From the NCBI GenBank assembly GCA_019637555.1, contig JAHBVK010000004.1, positions 62,001-126,000 on the forward strand: 64,000 bases of DNA, written 5' to 3'. Of this stretch, positions 45,461 through 54,163 are shown piece after piece (the first letter of the stretch is position 1; each line of letters begins with the position of its first letter). This DNA comes from Anaerolineae bacterium (GTDB taxonomy: Bacteria; Chloroflexota; Anaerolineae; Aggregatilineales; UBA2796). The notes beneath the pieces were generated by a model that had not been told where the DNA came from, searched no databases, and saw only the letters and a list, made by a program, of their open reading frames with translations. The position numbers were made by a program, and so were the translations under genes.

Positions 45461-46723
45461 TTACGGCGCTTTGGTCGGTATGAAGGTGGGTGACGCAAAC
45501 ATCAAGAATGTCGGAGTCGGCGCAATGGTCGGCGGCGCGGCATTCGGCGCTCCTAGCCATGTGCGGAACTCCGTCTCGATCTCCACGAAGGACATGCCCG
45601 TATAGCGTTCCAGCGACTTGATCACGCCCGTACCGCGTCCGATGAGCTGCATCAATTCCAAGTGAGCGCCTTCGCCGTACTTCTCGGTGAACCACGCGAA
45701 GAAGGAATAACCCACATCGTAAGCCATACGCCCGACGGAACCGATCTCGCTCAACGGCGGTAGGTCGCCGCTGGCAGCGAGGTCTTGAGCGTCTTGCAGC
45801 GCCCGCCGCAAGCCAGAGCGATCAGCGCTGTTGTACTCAGCGTCACCTTCGGAGAACCACACATTGGCAGCGCCACCGAAGCCACCATTTTCGAACTGAT
45901 ATAGATGTCCGACTTCGTGCAGCACGGTACCATAAGCAAAACGGTTATCCGTCATGCCGCGCGAGGCATAGTAGAAACCGACAAATGCCCCGTAACCGCG
46001 CGTGGTGAACCCACCGAGGTAGGAGGTCGAGCCTTGCGCCTGCGTCGTGGTACCCTGCGCCCATTCATTGATCACTGCGGGCTGGTCGCCATTAAAGAGG
46101 ATGGCGCGGGGACGATAGGACAGCAGTTTCCCCCACGCGTTGTAATAGAAATCGCGTCTGTCGCGCATGGCGTCAATCACCGTCTGCCCTAATTCTTCGG
46201 GCAGTGTGCGCTCCCAGTAGACGATAATGTCCTCCGACTCCGCCATATTCCATTCACGGCGGGTGTCAGCGTAGTTATCGTTGACCATATCGGTCTGGTA
46301 GGTGTTGCCCGCTTCATCGGTCAACTGCCAGTAGTAATCCATTGCCACCCACTGCGGCACCCCGTTGCCGGAGAAGTCAGCGATCCAGTAACCGGACTCC
46401 TGATCGAAGCGACCAAAGGCGCGCTGCTTGGAGGAGGGGTTATGCATATACACCACCGCCGCGCTGACGATGTTGCCAGCGCTGCTGCTCGCCTTGATGT
46501 TGAACTTGCCACCATTGGGATACTCGCTGTTGAAGATCACGTCTTCAACCGTCCATGTCGCGCTGCCGCCGTTGCCTTCTGGCGGAGGCTGCGGCGTGCT
46601 GGTTTGCGGCGATATGCCTTCCTGCGCCGAGGCGCTGAATTGCAGTGAACTGCTGAATGCCGCCAACGCAATGATGCAGGCGACGGCAAGTAAGAGAACT
46701 GGTCGGAATTTAGATGGTCGCAT
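45461..46723 (-). CDS. Exported peptidase MA-type zinc metalloprotease, paralog 4
   Basis: The 420-residue protein has a signal peptide ending SASAQ, a Pro/Gln-rich linker and a beta-rich domain (WTVEDVIFNSEYPNGGKFNIK, about residues 57-150). A gluzincin domain follows with HEVGHLYQ (H269, E270, H273) and WFSEGDAEYN, where E292 is the likely third zinc ligand. It ends with FASPTFIPTKAP. It is the last of four tandem genes, 12 nt after paralog 3, to which it is closest (long shared stretches such as DIIVYWE, FAYGTVLHEVGHLYQ, YGEGAHLELMQL). It should cut proteins outside the membrane. The substrate is unknown. Confidence 0.85.
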   Translation of the reverse strand: MRPSKFRPVLLLAVACIIALAAFSSSLQFSASAQEGISPQTSTPQPPPEGNGGSATWTVEDVIFNSEYPNGGKFNIKASSSAGNIVSAAVVYMHNPSSKQRAFGRFDQESGYWIADFSGNGVPQWVAMDYYWQLTDEAGNTYQTDMVNDNYADTRREWNMAESEDIIVYWERTLPEELGQTVIDAMRDRRDFYYNAWGKLLSYRPRAILFNGDQPAVINEWAQGTTTQAQGSTSYLGGFTTRGYGAFVGFYYASRGMTDNRFAYGTVLHEVGHLYQFENGGFGGAANVWFSEGDAEYNSADRSGLRRALQDAQDLAASGDLPPLSEIGSVGRMAYDVGYSFFAWFTEKYGEGAHLELMQLIGRGTGVIKSLERYTGMSFVEIETEFRTWLGAPNAAPPTIAPTPTFLMFASPTFIPTKAP

Positions 46724-46735
46724 ACCGAACTAACC

Positions 46736-48013
46736 TCATGGTTTAGGAGTCTTGGTCGGAACAAAGGTAGGTGAGGCAAAGAAGTTTATCGTAGGCGTCG
46801 GCATCATGGTAGGCAGTGCCGCATTCGGTGCACCGAGCCAATCGCGGAACTCGGTTTCAACCTCGTAGAAGGACATGCCCGTATAGCGTTCCAGCGCCTT
46901 CTCCACGCCGATGCCGCGCGAGACCAACTGCATCAATTCCAGATGCGCGCCCTCGCCGTATTTCTCGGTGAACCACTTAAAGAAGGCATAGCCTACATCG
47001 TAAGCCATGCGATCAGTTCTACCGATCTCGTCCAGTGGTGGCAAATCGCCGCTTGCCGCCAACTGACGCGCTACTTGCAGCGCCCGCCGCAGTGAAGAAG
47101 AGTGATCGCTGTTATATTCCGCGTCACCTTCGATAAACCAAATGGCAGAACTGAAGCCCATGCCACCGTTTTCATACTGGTAGAGATGCCCGACTTCGTG
47201 CAGCACGGTGCCATAGGCGAAGCGGCGCACGCTCTCCCGCGAGGCATAGTAGATGCCCACGAACGCGCCGTACTCCCGCGTGGTGAAACCGCCGAGATAG
47301 GTCGTCGCGCCGGGTTCGGTGGTGTAATTGCGGTACGACCACTCCTCCAGCACTTCAGGATGATCGCCGTCGTAGATGATGGCGCGGGGACGGTAGCCGA
47401 GCAGCTTGCCCCATGCGTCATAGTAGAACTGACGGCGTTCGTGCATCGCTTCGATCACGGCGTCGCCCATCTGTTCCGGCAGCGAATCTTCCCAGTAGAC
47501 GATGATGTCCTCGGATTCCGCCATGCGCCATTCGCGCCGTGTGTCGGTGTAGGCATCGTTGATCGTCTCGGTCTGGTAGACGTTGCCCGCCGCATCGGTC
47601 AATCGCCAGTAGTAATCGACGGCTACCCACTGCGGCAGATCGCTGCCCGGCATCCGCGCGATCCAGTAACCGGAGTCGGCGTCGAAGGTGGCATTGGCAC
47701 GCTGACGTGCCGCCGGATTATGCTGATAGATCACCTGTGCGCTGACGATCTTAGCGATGCTGTTGTTCACCTTAATGGTGAAGCGTCCCCCGCGCGGATA
47801 CTGACTGTTGAAGATCACATCCTCAACCGTCCAGATGGCGCTGCCGCCGTTATCCGTCGGGCTGGGCTGCGGCGTGAAGGTCTGCGGTTGCAGGCTGTCT
47901 TGCGCGGCAACGTTGTACTGACTGTAGCCCACACCTGAGATGGCAAGCAAACCGATAAAGAATGCGCCAAACAGCCACATCAAAGCGCGAGATCGAGAGC
48001 GAGAAGGGTGCAT
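46736..48013 (-). CDS. Exported peptidase MA-type zinc metalloprotease, paralog 3
   Basis: The 425-residue protein has the same plan as its neighbours: a hydrophobic export segment (LMWLFGAFFIGLLAISGVG), the linker LQPQTFTPQPSPTDNGGSA, and a beta domain starting WTVEDVIFNSQYPRGGRF. The protease domain has HEVGHLYQ (H272, E273, H276) and WFIEGDAEYN (E295), and the tail is NFFASPTFVPTKTPKP. AAGGAT lies 10 nt before the ATG. It lies 45 nt downstream of paralog 2 on the same strand. Confidence 0.85.
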   Translation of the reverse strand: MHPSRSRSRALMWLFGAFFIGLLAISGVGYSQYNVAAQDSLQPQTFTPQPSPTDNGGSAIWTVEDVIFNSQYPRGGRFTIKVNNSIAKIVSAQVIYQHNPAARQRANATFDADSGYWIARMPGSDLPQWVAVDYYWRLTDAAGNVYQTETINDAYTDTRREWRMAESEDIIVYWEDSLPEQMGDAVIEAMHERRQFYYDAWGKLLGYRPRAIIYDGDHPEVLEEWSYRNYTTEPGATTYLGGFTTREYGAFVGIYYASRESVRRFAYGTVLHEVGHLYQYENGGMGFSSAIWFIEGDAEYNSDHSSSLRRALQVARQLAASGDLPPLDEIGRTDRMAYDVGYAFFKWFTEKYGEGAHLELMQLVSRGIGVEKALERYTGMSFYEVETEFRDWLGAPNAALPTMMPTPTINFFASPTFVPTKTPKP

Positions 48014-48058
48014 TGTCGGGTGATCCTTAGTTACTCAACTTACTATACAGTATTCGCC

Positions 48059-49342
48059 TTACGGCTTCGGCGTCTTGGTCGGCGCGAAGGTTGGCGTGGC
48101 GAAGAACGGCGGCGGCGTCAGCGTGGGCAGCGACGTTGGCGGCGCTGCTTCCTCGATGCCCAACCACTGCCGGAATTCCGTTTCAAGGTCCAAGAAATTG
48201 CGTCCGGTTGTTTCTTCCAGTGCGTCGCGCCAATTCTTATTCTTGGCTAGACGCTGCACAATTTGCAGGTGAATATCGTCGCCATATGCCTCCGTCAGCC
48301 ACGTCCAGAAAGAAACACCGACGAAGTAAGATAGCAGTCCGTTATCGCCAATATCCATCAGGCGTGGCAAGCGACCTTCCTGCGCATAGACGCGGGCGGT
48401 ACGCAGTTCGCCATTAACTTCTGGCATGTAGGCGTTGAAGAATTCAGCGTCACCTTCGGAAAACCACAGCGGCATACTGGCACCGAAGAAGCCACCATTC
48501 TGCCCCTGATAGAGATGCCCGATCTCGTGCAGAATGATGCCGAACGCGTACTTATCGGGTGAGAGTTCGGCGCTGTTGTAACGCGCTGTGCCGACGAATA
48601 CACCATAGTCCGTCAGCGCCTGCCCGACGGTGAAGGTGTTACGTTCACCGCCGATGCTGGTGTTTCCACCTGCGATGCCCGGACGCCAAGCGCTCCAACG
48701 CTGATAGCCGTTATAGAGCACGGCGACAGGCTTGTACTTCAGCAGTGTGCCCCAATGCTTAAGGTAGAAATCGCGCTGAAATGCCATCGCTTCCAGAGTT
48801 TTCTGCACGTAAATATCGGGCAAGCCCGGTTCCTGATAGATAATGATGTCTTCCGTTTCCGAGCGAATCCATTCGTTGTCGTTATCGGCGTAGGAAGTAT
48901 CTTTCAGATCGGTCTGGTAGGTGTTACCCGCCTCATCAGTGATCACCCAGTAGTAGCTCATGGGTACGAAGGGCGGGATATTAGTGATGTCCCAGCGCCC
49001 GATCCATGTGCCTGTGTCTTGGTCTAGCTGTGCGGTGGCACGACGGCGCGATTTTGCTGTGCCCACCTGAAAGAAGGCGAAGGCAGAAGTGATCTTGCCC
49101 GCGCTGCTGCTCGCCTTAAGACTAAACTCACCGCCGCGCGGAAACTTGGAGACGAAGGCATCAGTGCTGATCGTCCACTCGGCAGAGCCGCCGTTATTAG
49201 TCGGGCTGGCGATAACTGTGGATGTGCTGGTGACCGCTTCCTGCGCGGCTACAGAGACTACTGAACCGAGGCGCAGATTGATCAGCAGCGAAAACGCCAG
49301 CACTACGGCTAGGCTGGCAAGTAAAATGCGGGTGCGCGTCAT
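48059..49342 (-). CDS. Exported peptidase MA-type zinc metalloprotease, paralog 2
   Basis: The protein has 427 residues from ATG 49342 (TGAGGA upstream). An in-frame GTG at 49354 is the alternative start. It has a signal segment (ILLASLAVVLAFSLLINLRLG) and a beta domain beginning WTISTDAFVSKFPRGGEF. The protease domain has HEIGHLYQ (H272, E273, H276) and WFSEGDAEFF (E296), and the tail is PPFFATPTFAPTKTPKP. The region between the domains is more diverged than in paralogs 3 and 4. It is coupled to paralog 1, whose stop is 15 nt upstream. Confidence 0.85.
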   Translation of the reverse strand: MTRTRILLASLAVVLAFSLLINLRLGSVVSVAAQEAVTSTSTVIASPTNNGGSAEWTISTDAFVSKFPRGGEFSLKASSSAGKITSAFAFFQVGTAKSRRRATAQLDQDTGTWIGRWDITNIPPFVPMSYYWVITDEAGNTYQTDLKDTSYADNDNEWIRSETEDIIIYQEPGLPDIYVQKTLEAMAFQRDFYLKHWGTLLKYKPVAVLYNGYQRWSAWRPGIAGGNTSIGGERNTFTVGQALTDYGVFVGTARYNSAELSPDKYAFGIILHEIGHLYQGQNGGFFGASMPLWFSEGDAEFFNAYMPEVNGELRTARVYAQEGRLPRLMDIGDNGLLSYFVGVSFWTWLTEAYGDDIHLQIVQRLAKNKNWRDALEETTGRNFLDLETEFRQWLGIEEAAPPTSLPTLTPPPFFATPTFAPTKTPKP

Positions 49343-49357
49343 CGATATCCTCACTGG

Positions 49358-50563
49358 TCAGGGTGCTTTCGTCGGTACAAAGGTCGGGGTAGCGAAGAAT
49401 GCTGGCATCGTTTCCGTTGGTACGAAGGTCGGCGGTGGGGCGGTGATGCCCAACCATGCCCGCCATTTCAGTTCATATTGTTCCAGCGTCCAGCCTGTGG
49501 CGTCCTCGAAAGCTTGCTCGAAAGACTTGTCAGCGGCAACGCCATCCAGAATCTTGCCCAGTATGGCGGGCGTGAACTGCTCGTACAGGAAATAAATCAG
49601 CGAGGTCGCCGTCGCATACCAATCGCTTACTGCATTGAACTCATCGCGGGTGATGCTGGTTTGCCCTTCCAGCAGCGCCAAGCGCCCGATCTGCCCCAGT
49701 GCCGCCAGTTCGCGGACGCGCTCCAACTGCGGCTCGATGGAGGCGATCTCGTTGTTCATCGCCTGCCCTTCGTTAAACCAGTTGGGAATGCTGATGAAAT
49801 TGTTGCCAACCCGCATGTGCAAAAATGCGTGCGCCAGTTCATGCGGGATGATCGAGTCCAGCAGATAGGCTCGCTCATCGGGAAAATCTTGCGTCACCAC
49901 GACAGTGTTGTGGGTAGTCGCGCCGTACCACTCTTTGCAGGTCAACTGCGCCCAATACGAGCAGTAATCGCTCTGGGTGTTGTAAACCGCGATGCGGATG
50001 TTATCGGTTGGCTGGAAATTGGTAGCGGCTGAGACGAAGCTGTAACCCTTTTCCGCCGAGGCGAGCACCAGTTGACCGAACTCAACCGGCTGATCGTACC
50101 AGTACACCGTTACGCCTTTGCCCTCTAACTTTTGCCAGTCGCGGGTGTGATCCGCGTACTCCGTGGTCATTTCTTCGCTGCGAAATTTGTTGCCAGCTTC
50201 ATCGACCACTTCCCACTGGTAGATGAGCACCTGCCACGGTGGGGTGGTGAAGCCAACGGTGTCCTCGACGTATACCAGATCAACCTGTGTCGCCGCCGCA
50301 AAGGAATCGACGCGGTAGCGGCTGTAGGTTTCCGTGCCGCGTTCACGCAGCAGCAGCACTGCACTGACGATCTTGGCGTCTCTGCTCTTGACGGTGATCT
50401 GGAAGATCAGGTTCTGGCGGAAGTTACTTTCGGTTTGAGGATTCTCAAACGTGACGTCACTCTCCGCTTTGACGTTGGTGCTTGCCGATCCGAAGGTCCA
50501 AATAAACGAACCAAGCAGCAGCAGCAGCAGCGCAGCTCTGGAAAATATGCGTTTTTGTGACAC
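49358..50563 (-). CDS. Exported peptidase MA-type zinc metalloprotease, paralog 1
   Basis: The protein has 401 residues from GTG 50563 (AAAGG upstream). A TTG at 50581 is an alternative start. It has a signal peptide (AALLLLLLGSFIWTFGSAS ... VKA) and a beta domain that begins VTFENPQTESNFRQNLIFQI. The protease domain has HELAHAFLHM (H241, E242, H245) and NWFNEGQAMN (E265). It is the most diverged of the four, but the end PAFFATPTFVPTKAP is nearly identical to the others, and an extra TFVPTE copy stands just before it. It is the first gene of the array. Confidence 0.84.
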   Translation of the reverse strand: MSQKRIFSRAALLLLLLGSFIWTFGSASTNVKAESDVTFENPQTESNFRQNLIFQITVKSRDAKIVSAVLLLRERGTETYSRYRVDSFAAATQVDLVYVEDTVGFTTPPWQVLIYQWEVVDEAGNKFRSEEMTTEYADHTRDWQKLEGKGVTVYWYDQPVEFGQLVLASAEKGYSFVSAATNFQPTDNIRIAVYNTQSDYCSYWAQLTCKEWYGATTHNTVVVTQDFPDERAYLLDSIIPHELAHAFLHMRVGNNFISIPNWFNEGQAMNNEIASIEPQLERVRELAALGQIGRLALLEGQTSITRDEFNAVSDWYATATSLIYFLYEQFTPAILGKILDGVAADKSFEQAFEDATGWTLEQYELKWRAWLGITAPPPTFVPTETMPAFFATPTFVPTKAP

Positions 50564-50655
50564 CCAAACACAGCCTTTCAAATGTGAGTAAGCAACATTC
50601 TAGTGAGTTTTGGCTGTGGCGGGCATCAGAATCTCATGAAAATTCTGTCTAAAAG

Positions 50656-51291
50656 TTATCTACGAAGTGCAGCAAGAGCATAAACCACGAGGCAGATCAC
50701 GAAGCCGATGACGCCGATTCCGGGCGTGGTGGCGAGGCGCAGATTGGCAATCACCTGAAAGGCAAGCAAACTACCCGCGATGGCGGACGCGGCGGCTAGC
50801 AGCGCGATGATGACCGTCACAGGGCGGATCAATCGACGGGGCAGCCACAGCGCGATCAGCAGCGCGGCGAAGGTACCGATCAGCAGGAAGAACAGTTGGC
50901 GGTAGTTGGGATCATCGAAACCGCCAGCGACGCGGACGAATTCGATGGGCGGGATGAAGGTGAGCAGTAGAGCCAGCGCGATCAACCGCAGTAACCAGCG
51001 CAGCCAACCGACAGGAGTACGGGAGCGCAGATAGAAGAGTACTGCCAGTGCCGCGAGGGGGAGTCGCAGCAGCAGCGGGGCAAGCATCGGCGGATTGCCA
51101 CCGCGCACAGCGGGCGAAAGTCCCACGAACTCCGCCAGATCGAATGCCTGCGCGGTCAATCCGGCGGCGGCACTCCACCACCAGGGTAGGAAGTAGCAGA
51201 GGAGAGCGAGGAATAGGAGAGCAAAAACCCAAAGCGCGGAGCTGAAGCTCCGGACTGAAGGAGTAGTGCTATCAGAGTCAGCGGAAGTCAT
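50656..51291 (-). CDS. Small polytopic membrane protein
   Basis: The 211-residue protein has five or six hydrophobic helices. It has a Ser/Thr-rich cytoplasmic start, PWWWSAAAGLTAQAFDLAEFVGLSP between the first helices, and a basic end (ALAALRR). No family is recognised. AAAGGAA precedes the ATG. It lies between the glycosidase-like gene and the protease array on the same strand and could belong to either transcript. Confidence 0.65.
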   Translation of the reverse strand: MTSADSDSTTPSVRSFSSALWVFALLFLALLCYFLPWWWSAAAGLTAQAFDLAEFVGLSPAVRGGNPPMLAPLLLRLPLAALAVLFYLRSRTPVGWLRWLLRLIALALLLTFIPPIEFVRVAGGFDDPNYRQLFFLLIGTFAALLIALWLPRRLIRPVTVIIALLAAASAIAGSLLAFQVIANLRLATTPGIGVIGFVICLVVYALAALRR

Positions 51292-51353
51292 TAGACAGAA
51301 TTCCTTTGAATATTTAGTGATGCCAACTCCCGATGATTAGTTTATTTGGGAAG

Positions 51354-51379
51354 ATAGGGCGAGGTACGCCCCGCCCTAT
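51354..51379 (-). terminator. Stem-loop after the glycosidase-like gene
   Basis: ATAGGGCG (51354-51361) pairs with CGCCCTAT (51372-51379). Read leftwards it lies just after the gene that ends at 51396. The T-run is poor (TCTTCCC), so termination is only possible. Confidence 0.4.
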
Positions 51380-51395
51380 TTGGATAAGTCCGTCA

Positions 51396-54140
51396 TTATT
51401 CGCTTTTGACGGGGATTTTGATAGTGCCACCCGCTGCCGAGTCCGGTGGATTAGGCTTATCGCTATCGGGCTGATCGATAGGAACTTCCATCGTGTCATC
51501 CTTCTTGGAGATCACAGGGATGTCCACACGCGGCGCGGCTTCGATCACGGGAACGTCGGGGGCTTCGGGATCGCTGATGGTGATCAGCGGGGTGGGTTTG
51601 GGCGCACGTTCCGCGGCGCTATCCACGATGGAATCCAATGTCTCGATCTCGATTTTTGCCTCACCGGGTACGATCACGGCGGGGACGGGCGCAAGTACAG
51701 GTGCTAGGGGCATGGGTTTTACTTCCTCTGGCGTGGGATCAGCAACCTGCTGCCACGCGCTGTCGACTTCGGTTTCGTGACCGGACGGGAATTTGATACT
51801 TGTTTTCTCGGCGCTGCGGACGATCTCGACGCCTTTGATGCTCAGTTTGACGGGTTGATCCAGCAAAAACGTACCGCCCACCCACACATGCCGTGAATCA
51901 ACCACGCGCACGCCGATGCAGCGCAAGAACAGTTCCAGCGGCACGATGCCCATCAAGCCGTCGATCTCCCCGATGCCTGCACCCGTATCGCTGTTGTACT
52001 GCTCGAAGAAGCTGTGATCGCGTTTAAGCGCGGCAGTGACGGTGTTCAGCAGCCTGTGCAGCAGATCGCGGGCGTCGCTGCTGTAGCCGTTGTCGAGTAA
52101 GCCTTCCAGCAGCAGCGTATTCCAGAACAGCGAAACACCGCCGCTGCCATTCTCGTTGTTCGCCGCAAACGCCGGATCGCTGGCGGGGCAGATGGTTAAG
52201 CCGTGCGCCCGTCCGTACTGCGCCGGATCAGTGAGCAGATTCTTGATCCGATCCGCATGATCGGCAGCGCTGTGCGACCACAAGGGCAGCAGGTGAGTCA
52301 GATTGTGGCGCGTCAGATCGACGGTGTTGATCTCGGTGCTGTAGACGCGGCTGAGTCCACTGAACTTGACGTAATTCACCTGCGAGTAGACCAGACACGA
52401 GGCTACTGATCCGCTGCCATAAATCCAGTTGAGGTCAGTAGCAACGATCTCCTCGTGAGCTGGCTTTCCGGCGTGATCCAATCCCTCAATGGTGATGGTC
52501 ACGCTGGGCGGACGATTCGTGCCGCCGATCACGCGCAGCAGTAATCGGTTCGGCGGATCAAGCTGCGGGCGGGCGTCGAAGGCTTCATCACCTTTACCCC
52601 GAAACAGCGCCGATCCGAGTGTCGTCTCGTTAGTATCTCGATCCCGCGCCAAGTAGACACCCGCTGAGTCATTCCACATCGCGGCAAGCTGTGCGGTCAG
52701 CGAGTCTACGCGCTGGCGCAAGGCGGGAAGATCGTCCGGTTTATCCAGCAGTTCCGCGATCTGGATCAGTGCGTTCGCCTCATGGATCAGTTGGGCGGCG
52801 AGATCGGATGTCTCGGCGTAGCGAATATCCGCGCCCTGCCCCCAACGCACCGAAGCCCCGAACATCGGATTGGGACTGTAGCCGCTGTGCGACTCGTCCT
52901 GCCATTCGGGAACGCCATCTTGATCAACGTCGCGATCTGCCGCGAACCAGCGATCAAGGAACTTACGCAGCGGGGAATAGACTTCCGCCAGAAACGCTTG
53001 ATCGCCCGTATTTTCATAGAGTTTCCACGCCAATGCCGTCAATAACGGCGGGCAAAGGCGATCACTGCGCTGACCAGCCGCGCCGGGTTTCGCCTCGATC
53101 CAGCCATCGGGCTGCGCGGTGGCGATCCAATTGCGGTAGACGCTCAACGCCAGCGCCGGATCGATCTGCGCGACGGCTGGCAGCGCCAAGTAGCCCGCAC
53201 GGATGCTCTGCCCGTTCCACGCCCAGTTGTGATCGCGCCCATCGCCGGAAGGACTGAATCCCCGCGCAGGCGTGCGGACGGTGACGAAGGTGGGATTAGG
53301 CATCTGCTTGGTTGGGCTTATGAAGCTGCGCAGCAGGACGTGGGCGCTAAATGCTAAGGTAGCATCGAGATCGGCGTCACCCGTTTCGATGATGGGTAAT
53401 ACGCTGCCGGAGTCCTGAGCGCGTTGCAGCGCCGCCGACCAATCGCTATCGAACAGCCAGTTGTAGCCATTGGTCAGGCTGTCCTGCCGCATCTTCTCGC
53501 CGCTGACCAGCCATTTCAGCGCCTTCGTTTCGCCCGCCGGAATAGTGATCGACGCGGAGAGTTTGGGACGTGCGCCTTCGTGTTCCTTGTTGTAAATGCT
53601 GACGCCTTCCAGCAGCAGCACCGGATTCAAACCGCCGATGTTGCCTAAGTGCAGCGCCTCGTGCCCATCTTCCAGCGCCAGCAGATGCATCCGCACGGAT
53701 TGTTCCTCGCGCATCGCTTGTGCCAGCAGATCGAGCCGCAGTGTGAGCGCCTCCGCTGATTGGTTATCGAACGTGAAACTGCCGCCGACGGTGTGCGAAT
53801 CGATCAGCCATAGATCGGTTGTCAAGCCGAGATTGGGACGCAGTTTGGCGCTGAGGCGGGCGAAACTAGGCGTGAAGTTGACCAGCGTAGGCGATTCGGC
53901 GTATGCCTGCGCTTCGTAAACGGGACCTTCTTTGAAGATGAACATCGGCACTAGCCGCACAATCCCCGCCCGCGCCCCATAACGAGTCTGGAAGGTCAGC
54001 GCGGGTTGATCGCCCTCACCGAAACTGATCTCCCAACTCTGGTCATCGGCGTAATCGGTGCGGGTCAGCCGTGCATCCGCCGCAAAACGCATCGCCAGCG
54101 GTGAACCCGCTTTCAGATTCCACGCTCTCATCTGCACCAC
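51396..54140 (-). CDS. Large (alpha/alpha)6-barrel glycosidase-like protein with disordered tail
   Basis: The 914-residue protein has a beta-sandwich N-terminal third and a helical-barrel middle (about residues 270-720) with GRDHNWAWNGQSIRAGYLALPAV, DVDQDGVPEWQDESHSGYSPNP and NGSGGVSLFWNTLLLEGLLDNGY. This style is found in GH63/GH37-like and mannosylglycerate hydrolase-like proteins. The last about 170 residues are Pro/Asp/Glu-rich and likely disordered (PMPLAPVLAPVPAVIVPGE). There is no signal peptide, so it is probably cytoplasmic. GTG 54140 follows GAGGAAG by five bases, and GTG 54137 or ATG 54131 are alternatives. The substrate is unknown. Confidence 0.75.
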   Translation of the reverse strand: MVQMRAWNLKAGSPLAMRFAADARLTRTDYADDQSWEISFGEGDQPALTFQTRYGARAGIVRLVPMFIFKEGPVYEAQAYAESPTLVNFTPSFARLSAKLRPNLGLTTDLWLIDSHTVGGSFTFDNQSAEALTLRLDLLAQAMREEQSVRMHLLALEDGHEALHLGNIGGLNPVLLLEGVSIYNKEHEGARPKLSASITIPAGETKALKWLVSGEKMRQDSLTNGYNWLFDSDWSAALQRAQDSGSVLPIIETGDADLDATLAFSAHVLLRSFISPTKQMPNPTFVTVRTPARGFSPSGDGRDHNWAWNGQSIRAGYLALPAVAQIDPALALSVYRNWIATAQPDGWIEAKPGAAGQRSDRLCPPLLTALAWKLYENTGDQAFLAEVYSPLRKFLDRWFAADRDVDQDGVPEWQDESHSGYSPNPMFGASVRWGQGADIRYAETSDLAAQLIHEANALIQIAELLDKPDDLPALRQRVDSLTAQLAAMWNDSAGVYLARDRDTNETTLGSALFRGKGDEAFDARPQLDPPNRLLLRVIGGTNRPPSVTITIEGLDHAGKPAHEEIVATDLNWIYGSGSVASCLVYSQVNYVKFSGLSRVYSTEINTVDLTRHNLTHLLPLWSHSAADHADRIKNLLTDPAQYGRAHGLTICPASDPAFAANNENGSGGVSLFWNTLLLEGLLDNGYSSDARDLLHRLLNTVTAALKRDHSFFEQYNSDTGAGIGEIDGLMGIVPLELFLRCIGVRVVDSRHVWVGGTFLLDQPVKLSIKGVEIVRSAEKTSIKFPSGHETEVDSAWQQVADPTPEEVKPMPLAPVLAPVPAVIVPGEAKIEIETLDSIVDSAAERAPKPTPLITISDPEAPDVPVIEAAPRVDIPVISKKDDTMEVPIDQPDSDKPNPPDSAAGGTIKIPVKSE

Positions 54141-54163
54141 TCACTTCCTCAAGGTTGCTTCAG

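Noticed and set aside
47102..47938. 278-codon open frame on the plus strand
   Set aside because: It is opposite to metalloprotease paralog 3. Similar shadow frames appear opposite paralogs 2 and 4, as expected from shared codon use.
45461..50563. Toxin or polymorphic effector array reading of the four tandem proteases
   Set aside because: There are no immunity genes, no secretion-system genes and no variable C-terminal toxin domains. The C-termini are instead the conserved part.
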